From Bacillus oleivorans (GTDB taxonomy: Bacteria; Bacillota; Bacilli; Bacillales; JC228): a stretch of 64,000 bases of DNA. The notes beneath the pieces were generated by a model. That model had not been told where the DNA came from and searched no databases. It saw only the letters and a list, made by a program, of their open reading frames with translations. Shown piece by piece: positions 16,216 through 24,505 of this stretch; position 1 is the stretch's first letter, and each line of letters opens with the position of its first letter. The position numbers and the translations under genes were made by a program. The stretch covers positions 62,001-126,000 of the forward strand of contig NZ_OAOP01000001.1 in NCBI RefSeq assembly GCF_900207585.1. Reading direction: 5' to 3'.

Positions 16216-17658
16216 TTATTTTTTAAAAGCCAACTCTTGTTTGGCTTCTGGTTCAGTGGAAAATTTAATAAATGCTGTATACAGCACCACAACTAAAACT
16301 AAAATCACAAATAAAATAAAAAAGGCATTACTATAGACCGTTGCATGATCAAAAACCTGCAAAGGATTAAAATGGACGGAAGCGGTAAGATCTAATACTT
16401 TCCCCATTAATGTAGTGGCGGCTGAGCCAGCAATAAAATTCATCATTGTAAAAAATCCCATTCCTATTCCTACCTGTTCATCACTAAGGGTCCGCGAAAC
16501 AGTATTCTGCATCACTACCTGCATAAAGGTTTGCCCAATATTTGCCAGAATTAAGAAAATCCAAATCCAAGCAGGTGACATCCCGGCTAAGATCGATAAG
16601 GCGCTAAAGGCAATCAGCAAAGGTATCGAAGCTGCCTTGAATAAGAATAAATTTCCATTTTGGTCAGCGAGCTTCCCGCCTTTTCGCCCTAGTAAAGCTG
16701 CAGCAATAGCTCCTGGAAAGAGGATAAATCCGATAAAGGACGTCGGAACTTCGTTTACATTTGCAAGTAATTGCGGTGTGATAAAATAGACGGCTGTTCC
16801 AAAACTAATCGCGAGCAGTGCTATGGCAACACTAAAGGTGTAGTGTCTATTTTCGAACAGTGATAATTGGATAAAAGGCTCTTTAGCTGTTTGAATCCGC
16901 AAGAAAAACAAAAGCAGAAAAAGGATACCGAGACCAAGCGCTAGCAACGAGTTATTTGTAATAGCCAAAAGAATGAAAACAACTGTACACGCTAGCAGGA
17001 GACCTCCAAGAAAATCAAAAGACTTACCCTTTTTAGGTTGATCATGTAAATGCTTCCGAAAAAACGGAAGGGTCAGTAATGCAAAAAATGAAAAACAAAA
17101 CAGGATTCGCCAGCCTAATAGACCGCTAATAAAACTTGAGACTATTGGGCTTAAAGCAGCCCCGAGTGCTAAACCACTTGCAACAGTACCAAGCGCTCGC
17201 CCTCTATTTTCAAGTGCAAAATACCTGATTGGAATAATCATGGCGGTTGCCGGAATCACTGCCGCTCCTCCAGCTTGTAGCATTCGCCCGGCAACTATCA
17301 TCCAATATTCAGTAGCCAGAATTCCAATGAGTGAACCAAAAGACATGAAAATCAATCCAAAAGTCAGTAAATCCTTCAAGCGAAATTGATCTGCTAATTT
17401 ACCATAAGTAACGGATCCAACCGCATACATGATTCCATACCCAGTCGTAATCCAGCTTACCTGAGAAGCTGAAAGATTAAATTCTTGACTGATGGATGGC
17501 AGAACCACATTAAAAATAGTCGCATTCATAACTGAGATAATAAGGGTAAAAAATAAAATCCTTAACAAAGTCTCTGATGTTCGTGCCAGTTCTCCGCCTC
17601 TATATTCATTTGTTTTGACCCGTGCAACGGACGATAATTGTTTCTTAACAAGTTTCAT
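16216..17658 (-). CDS. MFS drug efflux transporter (Tet(K/L)-like, DHA2 type)
   Basis: 480 residues with about 14 hydrophobic segments after a 30-residue polar N-terminus. ISVMNATIFNVVLPSISQEF, VTYGKLADQF (motif A region) and GRMLQAGGAAVIPATAM resemble the Tet(K)/Tet(L) and Tet38 group. The family exports drugs or cations in exchange for protons. Whether tetracycline is a substrate cannot be told from the sequence. GGAGGTG precedes ATG 17658. It shares no operon. Confidence 0.82.
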   Translation of the reverse strand: MKLVKKQLSSVARVKTNEYRGGELARTSETLLRILFFTLIISVMNATIFNVVLPSISQEFNLSASQVSWITTGYGIMYAVGSVTYGKLADQFRLKDLLTFGLIFMSFGSLIGILATEYWMIVAGRMLQAGGAAVIPATAMIIPIRYFALENRGRALGTVASGLALGAALSPIVSSFISGLLGWRILFCFSFFALLTLPFFRKHLHDQPKKGKSFDFLGGLLLACTVVFILLAITNNSLLALGLGILFLLLFFLRIQTAKEPFIQLSLFENRHYTFSVAIALLAISFGTAVYFITPQLLANVNEVPTSFIGFILFPGAIAAALLGRKGGKLADQNGNLFLFKAASIPLLIAFSALSILAGMSPAWIWIFLILANIGQTFMQVVMQNTVSRTLSDEQVGIGMGFFTMMNFIAGSAATTLMGKVLDLTASVHFNPLQVFDHATVYSNAFFILFVILVLVVVLYTAFIKFSTEPEAKQELAFKK

Positions 17659-17797
17659 ATCTATTACCCACCTCCTATATTTCTAGTTCAATCGTATTCG
17701 TATCAAGAAATTTGTTCTTCGTGTAAAAGAAGGACTTTTTCCTACAACTTTTGAATGAGAAAAGTAGCGCACCATTTTATTTAAGAATCATGGAAAA

Positions 17798-17832
17798 TAA
17801 AAAAAGGATACCTCCAAAAGCTGGTAACCTTT
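17798..17832 (-). terminator. Terminator of the MocR-family gene
   Basis: On the minus strand AAAGGTTACC pairs with GGTATCCTTT (one mismatch), followed by T7. Confidence 0.75.
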
Positions 17833-17850
17833 CATTTTTTAGTCCTTCGA

Positions 17851-19299
17851 TTATTTTAGATTCCTAATAAGTTCAGACAAACGCTTAAGCCCATATTTAA
17901 GATCGAGTAATGAGGCATACGAATAGGACAAGCGAAGATGGTGCTGATCTGTCGGGTCATATATACTTCCCGGATTTATTAAAAGGTTTTCGCGCAGACT
18001 CTTCTCAAATAATACACGAGTCGTTATACTCTGTTTTAAACGAAGCCAGATATAAAATCCGCCCTTGGGGATTGTCCATGTAGCAATGTCGGCAAAATAT
18101 TTTTCCAACAGTTGGATCGTAAAATCTCTTCGATCCCAAAGTTTGTCTCTAATTTCTTGTACATATTCGTCATACATTCCGCTTTTGAGCCATTGTTCGA
18201 CAGCATATTGGGATAACGAGCTTGAACCATAATCGGTTTGCATTTTTATATCAGCCAAGCGGTCAATCACAGGCTCAGGACCCACTATCCATCCAATTCG
18301 TAATCCTGGGCTTAATGATTTGGACACACTTCCAATGTATAATACATTCCCTTGAGAATCTTTTGATTTTAAAGGCATTGGCGGCGGGTTATCAAACCAT
18401 AAGTCTCCATAAACGTCATCTTCAATAATAGGGAGAGCTTCTTTTTTACAAATCTCTAACAGATGAGCCCTTCGTTCTTCAGACATGACTGTGCCAGTAG
18501 GATTGTGAAAAGAAGAGATGGTATAGAGTAAAGCGCCATTATGCTGTCGTTTCAGTCTGCCGATAGAATGGGTCATAATTCCTTCTCCATCAAGCGGAAC
18601 TCCAAATAATCTCATGCCTGCAGATTGAAAGACATGAACTGAATTTAAATAGGATGGTGTTTCGTGAAAAATAACAGCGCCTGGCTTTAATAAACCGACT
18701 GAAATTAACTGCAGTGCTTGTATGGCCCCGGAAACAATTAGTATAGATTCTGGCGATACATTAATCCCCTTTGTTTTTAAATGTTCACTCACTGCTTTCC
18801 TTAATGATAAGCTGCCTTTTGGTTCTGAATACCCTAGAGAAAGAGTCTCATTTATTTTCAACTGTAACACATTTTCCATCATCTTATTTGGAAGCAATTC
18901 TTGAGAAAGCTCACCTGTTCCTAGCCGAATGATGGCTGGATTTGCTTCCGCTCTATTAATCTCTTGGACTAAAGACATATTGGGTGCATGAATCCCGGAC
19001 CGAACATAACTGATCCAGTCTGGGGGTGGAGATGAGGCAAGCAGGCTCCATGTGTTATTAACAACAATCGTCCCCCTTCCGACCCTAGCTTCTATTAATC
19101 CATCAGCTGCCAATTCGTCAAGCGCAGCTACAATGGTACTGCGATTTACCTGAAATTGTTTAGCCAAGGTCCTTTGCGGGGGTAATGTAGTACCTAAAGA
19201 CCAATCTCCATTTAGAATTTTATTTTTTATATATTGATAGATTTGCAGATGTAGAGGTATGGAAGAAGCTCTTTGGGGTATCCAGTTTATATCAACCAT
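17851..19299 (-). CDS. MocR/PdxR-family regulator (GntR helix-turn-helix plus aminotransferase domain)
   Basis: 482 residues. Residues about 10-80 are a GntR-type winged helix (LHLQIYQYIKNKILNGDW, LPPQRTLAKQFQVNRSTI). Residues about 110-480 form a fold-type I aminotransferase domain with SFHNPTGTVMS, IEDDVYGDLW and the PLP-lysine region SVSKSLSPGLRIGW. MocR proteins sense PLP or amino acids and usually control a neighbouring gene. The divergent gene encodes a LysE-type exporter, so regulation of amino-acid export is likely. Direct repeats lie between the two genes. Confidence 0.88.
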   Translation of the reverse strand: MVDINWIPQRASSIPLHLQIYQYIKNKILNGDWSLGTTLPPQRTLAKQFQVNRSTIVAALDELAADGLIEARVGRGTIVVNNTWSLLASSPPPDWISYVRSGIHAPNMSLVQEINRAEANPAIIRLGTGELSQELLPNKMMENVLQLKINETLSLGYSEPKGSLSLRKAVSEHLKTKGINVSPESILIVSGAIQALQLISVGLLKPGAVIFHETPSYLNSVHVFQSAGMRLFGVPLDGEGIMTHSIGRLKRQHNGALLYTISSFHNPTGTVMSEERRAHLLEICKKEALPIIEDDVYGDLWFDNPPPMPLKSKDSQGNVLYIGSVSKSLSPGLRIGWIVGPEPVIDRLADIKMQTDYGSSSLSQYAVEQWLKSGMYDEYVQEIRDKLWDRRDFTIQLLEKYFADIATWTIPKGGFYIWLRLKQSITTRVLFEKSLRENLLINPGSIYDPTDQHHLRLSYSYASLLDLKYGLKRLSELIRNLK

Positions 19300-19341
19300 C
19301 TTTTACAAGCTCCATTCTTTTTTTGATTCATTATACAACAA

Positions 19342-19374
19342 AATGGTTGGTTTTTTATCGATCCAATTGGTTGG
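19342..19374. promoter_or_regulatory. Direct repeat, candidate MocR operator
   Basis: AATGGTTGG (19342-19350) and AATTGGTTGG (19365-19374) repeat with their GGTTGG cores 24 bases apart, in the 118-base gap between the divergent MocR and LysE genes. MocR regulators commonly bind direct repeats in such gaps. Confidence 0.5.
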
Positions 19375-19417
19375 AGACAGATCCGCCCTCCTGCATTATC
19401 CTAAATAAGGAGGAGGG

Positions 19418-20047
19418 ATGCAGGTAGTGGAAGCAATCCTACATGGATTTATATTAGCTCTCGGTCTAATCCTGCCTTTAGGGGTACAAAATGTATTTAT
19501 TTTTAATCAGGGAGCGACTCAAACGAGGTTCTCACATGCCTTTCCAGCCATTATAACTGCAAGTATATGCGATACCATTTTAATTACTTCGGCTGTAACT
19601 GGAGTATCAGTGATTGTTTTAAGCTTCGAAGTTTTACGGAATTTGTTATGGATTGCAGGATTTTTCTTTTTAGCTTATATGGGGTGGGTGATGTGGAGAA
19701 CATCATCAGAACTAAAGGGGGAACAGCAGGAAAACCGATTTTCGCCAAAGCGGCAGATTACATTTGCAGCGTCTGTTTCTCTCCTTAATCCTCATGCTAT
19801 TATGGATACAATCGGCGTGATTGGTACAAGTTCACTTGCTTATGCCGGGTCTGAAAAATGGGTATTTTCGATTGCTTGTATAGTGGTGTCATGGATCTGG
19901 TTCTTTTCGTTAGCGATTGCCGGAAGAAAAATCGGCAAACTGACTTCTGGAGCAATGCTGCTTAAACGATTAAATCAAGTTTCAGCCTTTATTATTTGGG
20001 GAATGGCACTCTATATGGGTTATCAATTAGTCTCTTTTTCAGATTGA
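19418..20047 (+). CDS. LysE/ArgO-family amino-acid exporter
   Basis: 209 residues with about six membrane helices. The opening ILHGFILALGLILPLGVQNVFIFNQGA is the family signature, and LLNPHAIMDTIGVIG is the second conserved block. Members export lysine, arginine or other amino acids. The gene stands opposite a MocR-type regulator and probably responds to it. A very strong AAGGAGGAGGG lies directly before ATG 19418; GTG 19427 is the alternative start. Confidence 0.88.
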   Translation: MQVVEAILHGFILALGLILPLGVQNVFIFNQGATQTRFSHAFPAIITASICDTILITSAVTGVSVIVLSFEVLRNLLWIAGFFFLAYMGWVMWRTSSELKGEQQENRFSPKRQITFAASVSLLNPHAIMDTIGVIGTSSLAYAGSEKWVFSIACIVVSWIWFFSLAIAGRKIGKLTSGAMLLKRLNQVSAFIIWGMALYMGYQLVSFSD

Positions 20048-20082
20048 TAGAATGTCATTCTTATTAAACTTTTAATTGGAAT

Positions 20083-20111
20083 AAGGTGTCTCTAAGGAGA
20101 GGCACCTTTTA
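20083..20111 (+). terminator. Terminator of the LysE-type gene
   Basis: AAGGTGTCTCT pairs with AGAGGCACCTT, then TT. Confidence 0.75.
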
Positions 20112-20248
20112 TCATACAAAAAGCACCAATTATTCTCGTTAATACGGGATCTATTCCTTGGTATGGGGGAGAATAATTAAGACACTATGTTACAGTCAGT
20201 GGCTATACACATAAACAAATTTATCTTTTTCAAAATAATGTAGAAGAC

Positions 20249-20274
20249 AGCAGCCATAATTGGCTGCTTTTTTT
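20249..20274 (+). terminator. Orphan terminator
   Basis: AGCAGCCA pairs with TGGCTGCT around TAAT, followed by T7. No gene lies between it and the previous terminator (about 135 bases), although ATTATTCTC (20136) and GAGAATAAT (20170) form a longer inverted repeat there. It may close a small RNA or a leader of the downstream EamA gene. Confidence 0.7.
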
Positions 20275-20288
20275 CTGGAGGGATATGA

Positions 20289-20387
20289 ATGAATGAGATC
20301 ATCTCCTCTAGATTAAAAAATTCGTTTCTTTCCGGCATCTTCTCGTTCATAATGGCAAGGTTAAATTTCCCCCTTTCTTTCTATTAA
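20289..20387 (+). CDS. Possible 32-residue peptide
   Basis: GGAGGG lies eight bases before ATG 20289. The reading frame gives MNEIISSRLKNSFLSGIFSF and continues to a TAA at 20385-20387, with an amphipathic to hydrophobic C-terminal half. The peptide is not recognised. It could be a small membrane peptide, a leader peptide for the EamA transporter 50 bases downstream, or chance. Confidence 0.25.
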   Translation: MNEIISSRLKNSFLSGIFSFIMARLNFPLSFY

Positions 20388-20436
20388 ACACTTTAATGCA
20401 CTAATGTATAATAGATGGTAGCAATAAGGGGGGGAC

Positions 20437-21345
20437 ATGATGAATAAAGGAATCGGACTGCTTGTTATAGCTACTATCCTATGGGCAGGCAATTATATCT
20501 GTGGGCGTTATTTAGGTCTTGCCCTGCCGCCAACGCTTTTAAATACTATGCGGTGGGCGATATCAACCGTTATTCTGATAGGTATCTTATCACTTAATAA
20601 AAAGAAGCTTCCTGTCTTTAGTCTATGGAAGGAATTCATCATTCTTGGTTTTACAGGGATCTTTGCTTTCTCCACCCTAACGTATCTGGCATTAACTAAT
20701 ATCAGTGCTTCTCAGGCAGGAATGATTTCAGCTGGGATTCCGATAGCGATTCTATTTTTTACACCATTTATTTTAAAAGAAAGGATTGGCGTAAAAGCTT
20801 GGGCCGGTGCTGTGATTTCTATAATAGGAGTATTCCTGCTGTTTCAGGGCAGATTAGAGGATGGTTCGTCCTCAAACACTTTTATAGGGAATATTCAGGT
20901 TGTTTTAGCCTGTCTCGCATGGGGATTATATACAGTTCTCGGGAAACGATACGGAAATAAAGCAGATCCCCTTACCTTAACGGCTGGTGCAGCCCTTTTT
21001 GGAACTATATTTAGTGCCATTAGCAGTATTGGAATGGTAGATGTCCGGTCGATTCATATGACAGGAACAGCGTGGATTTGTTTAATTTATGTCAGTACGT
21101 TTGCATCGGTAGGAGCCTTTTTAGCATGGAATGTGGGTGTAAAAATGGTTGGAGCAAGTAAATCTGCTCCTTATTTAAACTTACTTCCGGTTTGGACAGT
21201 TGTCTTGGGGTTACTCCTGCTTGATGAAGAGATGTCCTGGATATCTGGAGTCGGTGGCACCATCGCAATTATGGGTGCAGTTTTAGCCAGTGTAAACGGA
21301 AAAGTCACACCTAAAAATAAACTAGGCGCTGATTCTTCTGTTTAA
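20437..21345 (+). CDS. EamA/DMT-family transporter
   Basis: 302 residues with ten hydrophobic helices in two homologous halves. The EamA repeats are recognisable as LVIATILWAGNYICGRYLG with LKERIGVKAWAGAVISIIGVFLL in the first half, and VVLACLAWGLYTVLGKRYG with LLLLDEEMSWISGVGGTIAIMG in the second. Members export amino acids or other metabolites; the substrate is unknown. A TATAAT-like -10 box lies at 20407-20412. AAGGGGGGG precedes ATG 20437. Confidence 0.85.
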   Translation: MMNKGIGLLVIATILWAGNYICGRYLGLALPPTLLNTMRWAISTVILIGILSLNKKKLPVFSLWKEFIILGFTGIFAFSTLTYLALTNISASQAGMISAGIPIAILFFTPFILKERIGVKAWAGAVISIIGVFLLFQGRLEDGSSSNTFIGNIQVVLACLAWGLYTVLGKRYGNKADPLTLTAGAALFGTIFSAISSIGMVDVRSIHMTGTAWICLIYVSTFASVGAFLAWNVGVKMVGASKSAPYLNLLPVWTVVLGLLLLDEEMSWISGVGGTIAIMGAVLASVNGKVTPKNKLGADSSV

Positions 21346-21448
21346 AATCTAACGGGATTCTCCTGAATTTATTATGGCCTGACCAACTATGTATAGAACA
21401 AAGGGTGGTTTGAGCCGCACTGCTTGACACGGCTCTCTCCCAGAGTTC

Positions 21449-21871
21449 TCATTGGTTAGAATAGGTTTCTTGTAAAAACGCTATTGATTGACTAATTAAT
21501 TCTTTTAAGACTTCTACATCAATGTCTGCGATTTTATTGATGTAAACACATGCCTTTCCGGATTTATGCTTTCCGAACTTTTCCAGCAACTCATCACGTT
21601 TTGTATCACCCGTTGCAAAATACAGACTAAAATTGGATTTTCGTGGTGAAAAGCCTACAAACGGGGCATCCCCTTCATGACCAGACGCATATTTATAATG
21701 ATAGGAACCGAAGCCGATAATACTGGTTCCCCACATTTTTGCAGGATATCCGCTGGTTTCAGTAAAAATATCTAATAGTTTATATGCATCTTCTCGTTTC
21801 TTCGGGTGTTCGACACTTTCGATAAATTCAATGACACTGCGGTCGTTTTCTTTTGTTTTTAATTCGTACAT
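21449..21871 (-). CDS. DUF1801 domain-containing protein
   Basis: 140 residues from ATG 21871 (MYELKTKENDRSV); upstream TTG 21880 is possible. The recognisable DUF1801/YdhG-like features are the N-terminal helix, the PAKMWGTSIIGFGSYHYKY core and the C-terminal GKACVYINKIADIDVEVLKEL helix. The fold is known as a small helix-grip-like protein of unclear function. It is followed 39 bases upstream by a membrane protein gene on the same strand. Confidence 0.75.
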   Translation of the reverse strand: MYELKTKENDRSVIEFIESVEHPKKREDAYKLLDIFTETSGYPAKMWGTSIIGFGSYHYKYASGHEGDAPFVGFSPRKSNFSLYFATGDTKRDELLEKFGKHKSGKACVYINKIADIDVEVLKELISQSIAFLQETYSNQ

Positions 21872-21910
21872 ATTGGGCAATCTCTCCTCTTTTATATAAA
21901 TTTCTATGAG

Positions 21911-22345
21911 CTACCCTTTTGTTTTGCCTCGTTTCTTTGTTACCATTACTGCGATAAACCCGCATATAAAAATGATGAATAATGTTAATTTTACATAGTC
22001 TATCCAATGAAACGGGGCGTCATGTTCATACTCTGCTTTAAGCCAATCATTTTCATGTACTTCCACTGCGATGGCTGATTCAGTCGAAATCCCTTTTATT
22101 TTATAATACTTAGTTCCGATTGGGTAAGCGTTCGAGGCATTACCATAATATTCACCAGTCATATCATCTGCCCTGCTTTTTACTTTTCCAATGTACTTTT
22201 CAATTTCTTGTCTAGGTACTTTTTCTTCCGTTACCTCATAGACATTCCGATCCCAAACAACAAAGGGATAGGCCCAGGTAAGGGCTTGGCCGGAAGAATG
22301 AATAAATAAGGTTAATAGAAAAATAAGCAAAGAAATTTTTTTCAT
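21911..22345 (-). CDS. Hypothetical secreted/membrane protein
   Basis: 144 residues from ATG 22345, which has GGAGGTG six bases upstream. An N-terminal signal-like helix (about 1-20, ending SGQALT), a polar extracellular segment of about 90 residues and a C-terminal membrane helix (about 113-132) followed by KKRGKTKG suggest a type I membrane protein facing outward. I do not recognise a domain. It may be co-transcribed with the DUF1801 gene. Confidence 0.6.
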   Translation of the reverse strand: MKKISLLIFLLTLFIHSSGQALTWAYPFVVWDRNVYEVTEEKVPRQEIEKYIGKVKSRADDMTGEYYGNASNAYPIGTKYYKIKGISTESAIAVEVHENDWLKAEYEHDAPFHWIDYVKLTLFIIFICGFIAVMVTKKRGKTKG

Positions 22346-22537
22346 GGGCACCTCCGAAATCTTATATAAATAATTCGATCACACACCTTATTTTTCCTTT
22401 TATAATATCCTCTAACTTTTATCCTACCTATCAATCTCTTAAATAGGAAAAAAGAATGGATTTTTAGCGGAATATTCAAAGTTTTATGTAAATATTGTAT
22501 ATTCAAACTATCATGTACAAAGGGTGTGATAGGTTTA

Positions 22538-24061
22538 ATGGTGGCTAATAAAATGGCAAGAACACTGTTTTTATTGATCCTCATGGCTATGGTTACTTTT
22601 GTACCATTTACAACACCGGAAAAAACAAAAGTGGTGGAGGCATCTAAGGAGACAACAGAAGTAGTTGTCAGTCAATCTCCTGATTTACAAGCAAAAATCG
22701 ATGCGATATTAAATGATGAACGACTTCAGGGAACTTCAACTGGAGTAAGTATCAGAAATGCGGACACAGGAGAAGTTTTATATTCTTATTATGGCGACAT
22801 GCGATTACACCCTGCTTCGAATATGAAGCTACTGACAACGATTGCTGCATTGGAGACACTTGGTGAGGATTATCAATTTACAACAGAAGTTTTAACGGAC
22901 GGAAGTATCACAGGAAATGTTCTTCAAGGAAATCTATACATAAAAGGAAAGGGAGACCCAACCTTATTGGAGAAGGACTTTGACCAGTTTGCCAAGGATT
23001 TAAAGGCAAAAGGAATTCAACAAATCAATGGAAACTTAATTGGTGATGACAGCTGGTATGATGATATCCGTTTATCCCAAGATTTAAACTGGTCAGATGA
23101 GTCTTACTACACAGGGGCTCAAGTTTCAGCTCTCACCCTATCACCTAATGAAGACTATGATGCGGGAACCGTAATAGTTGAGGTTACACCGTCAACTGAG
23201 GTAGGCGGCAAAGCTCAAGTTAAAGTAACGCCTGAAACAGATTACGTCACCATATTGAATAATACCGAGATGGTGGCTGCGGGACAATCAAAAAGGATCT
23301 CGATTGAGAGAGAACACGGAACGAATAACATTGTGGTAGAAGGGGTAATGCCTTTAAACGGAACGACATCAAGATCGTGGGTTGCCGTTTGGGAACCAAC
23401 CGGATATGCATTAGATGTATTTAAAAAATCCCTTAAAGAACAGGGAATTGCATTAGTTGGGAACGCAGATGTAAAAGTAGGAGTTACACCAGAAAATGCG
23501 ACTGTTCTTACCGCTAAAAAATCAATGACTTTAGAGGATCTCCTCATTCCATTTATGAAACTAAGCAATAACGGACACGGCGAAACATTGACAAAGGAAA
23601 TGGGGAAAGTCGTTTATGGAGAAGGCAGCTGGGATAAGGGTCTGCAAGTTATAGAGGAGGTTATTACCGATTTTGGAGTCAATGGAGACACCATTTTACT
23701 TCGTGATGGTTCCGGAATGTCTCATAAAAACATGATTCCGGCAAATGAAATCACGCAGCTGCTTTATGCGGTCCAGGATGAGAGCTGGTATCCTGCGTTC
23801 GAACAATCACTGCCAGTTGCTGGCGAATCTGACAGATTGGTCGGTGGAACATTACGTTCTCGTATGACTTCAGAACCAGCAAAAGGGAATGTAAAAGCAA
23901 AAACTGGTTCTTTAACAGGAGTCTCTACTCTTTCCGGTTATGTAACATCAGCTGATGGAAAGAAATTGATTTTCTCTATCATGTTTAACAACTATCTTGG
24001 TTTTTCAGCTACATCGATTGAAAATTCGATCGCTACCACACTTGCCGGTCACGAATTTTGA
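22538..24061 (+). CDS. D-alanyl-D-alanine carboxypeptidase/endopeptidase, PBP4 (peptidase S13) type
   Basis: 507 residues. A signal peptide is followed by the penicillin-binding transpeptidase fold. The SxxK motif is HPASNMKLL (Ser about 94), the SxN region is DGSGMSHKN, and the KTG motif is KAKTGSLTGVSTLSGYV near the C-terminus. The long insertion between SxxK and SxN is typical of class C low-molecular-mass PBPs such as DacC. It trims or cuts peptidoglycan peptides outside the cell. Starts at GTG 22526, ATG 22538 and ATG 22553 are all possible; AAAGGGTG at 22519 best serves 22538. Confidence 0.92.
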   Translation: MVANKMARTLFLLILMAMVTFVPFTTPEKTKVVEASKETTEVVVSQSPDLQAKIDAILNDERLQGTSTGVSIRNADTGEVLYSYYGDMRLHPASNMKLLTTIAALETLGEDYQFTTEVLTDGSITGNVLQGNLYIKGKGDPTLLEKDFDQFAKDLKAKGIQQINGNLIGDDSWYDDIRLSQDLNWSDESYYTGAQVSALTLSPNEDYDAGTVIVEVTPSTEVGGKAQVKVTPETDYVTILNNTEMVAAGQSKRISIEREHGTNNIVVEGVMPLNGTTSRSWVAVWEPTGYALDVFKKSLKEQGIALVGNADVKVGVTPENATVLTAKKSMTLEDLLIPFMKLSNNGHGETLTKEMGKVVYGEGSWDKGLQVIEEVITDFGVNGDTILLRDGSGMSHKNMIPANEITQLLYAVQDESWYPAFEQSLPVAGESDRLVGGTLRSRMTSEPAKGNVKAKTGSLTGVSTLSGYVTSADGKKLIFSIMFNNYLGFSATSIENSIATTLAGHEF

Positions 24062-24070
24062 ATAATAAGG

Positions 24071-24102
24071 AAAAAGCTGTTCCGGACCTGGAACAGCTTT
24101 TT
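24071..24102 (+). terminator. Terminator of the PBP4 gene
   Basis: AAAAAGCTGTTCC pairs with GGAACAGCTTTTT around a 6-base loop. Confidence 0.9.
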
Positions 24103-24141
24103 GTTTAGATTAACCTCTTCTCTTTAAAACTTAGCTATACA

Positions 24142-24405
24142 CTAATAAAAAAGCTTTGAATGAAGTACTTCTATCGCCTGTTCGATTTTTTCTAAATCTT
24201 CTTTAGAAGCATCTTTTATTCGTTCCAGGAATCGGGCTTCTAAACGGGAAAAGGCTTCATTCATCATCTCTTCCCCCTTTTTTGAAAGGCGAATGACCTG
24301 CTTTCTTCGATCTTCTCTATCATCCATTTTTTTGATTTTAAAAAGATAAATGATTAAAGACGTCGATAAAAAATTCTTTATCGTAAATGAAAAAGATGAT
24401 GATAT
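24142..24405 (-). pseudogene. MarR-family regulator remnant (N-terminus lost)
   Basis: The frame reads ...STSLIIYLFKIKKMDDREDRRKQVIRLSKKG and then MMNEAFSRLEARFLERIKDASKEDLEKIEQAIEVL. This is the wing (DxxDxRxxxxxLTxxG pattern) and C-terminal dimerisation helices of a MarR protein. Upstream of the wing the recognition-helix sequence is degraded, and a stop at 24406 closes the frame; no start codon or ribosome binding site precedes it. MarR proteins are about 140 residues, so roughly the first 70 are missing. A 61-residue peptide from ATG 24327 could still be made but would lack the DNA-binding helix. Confidence 0.7.
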
Positions 24406-24505
24406 TTAACTGAAATAATAAACACAACAATCAGAAAAGTGAGATTTTACTATTGTAATATCATATGATCACTAGTTATTATAGATAAAAATGGGAGGTG
24501 AAAGA

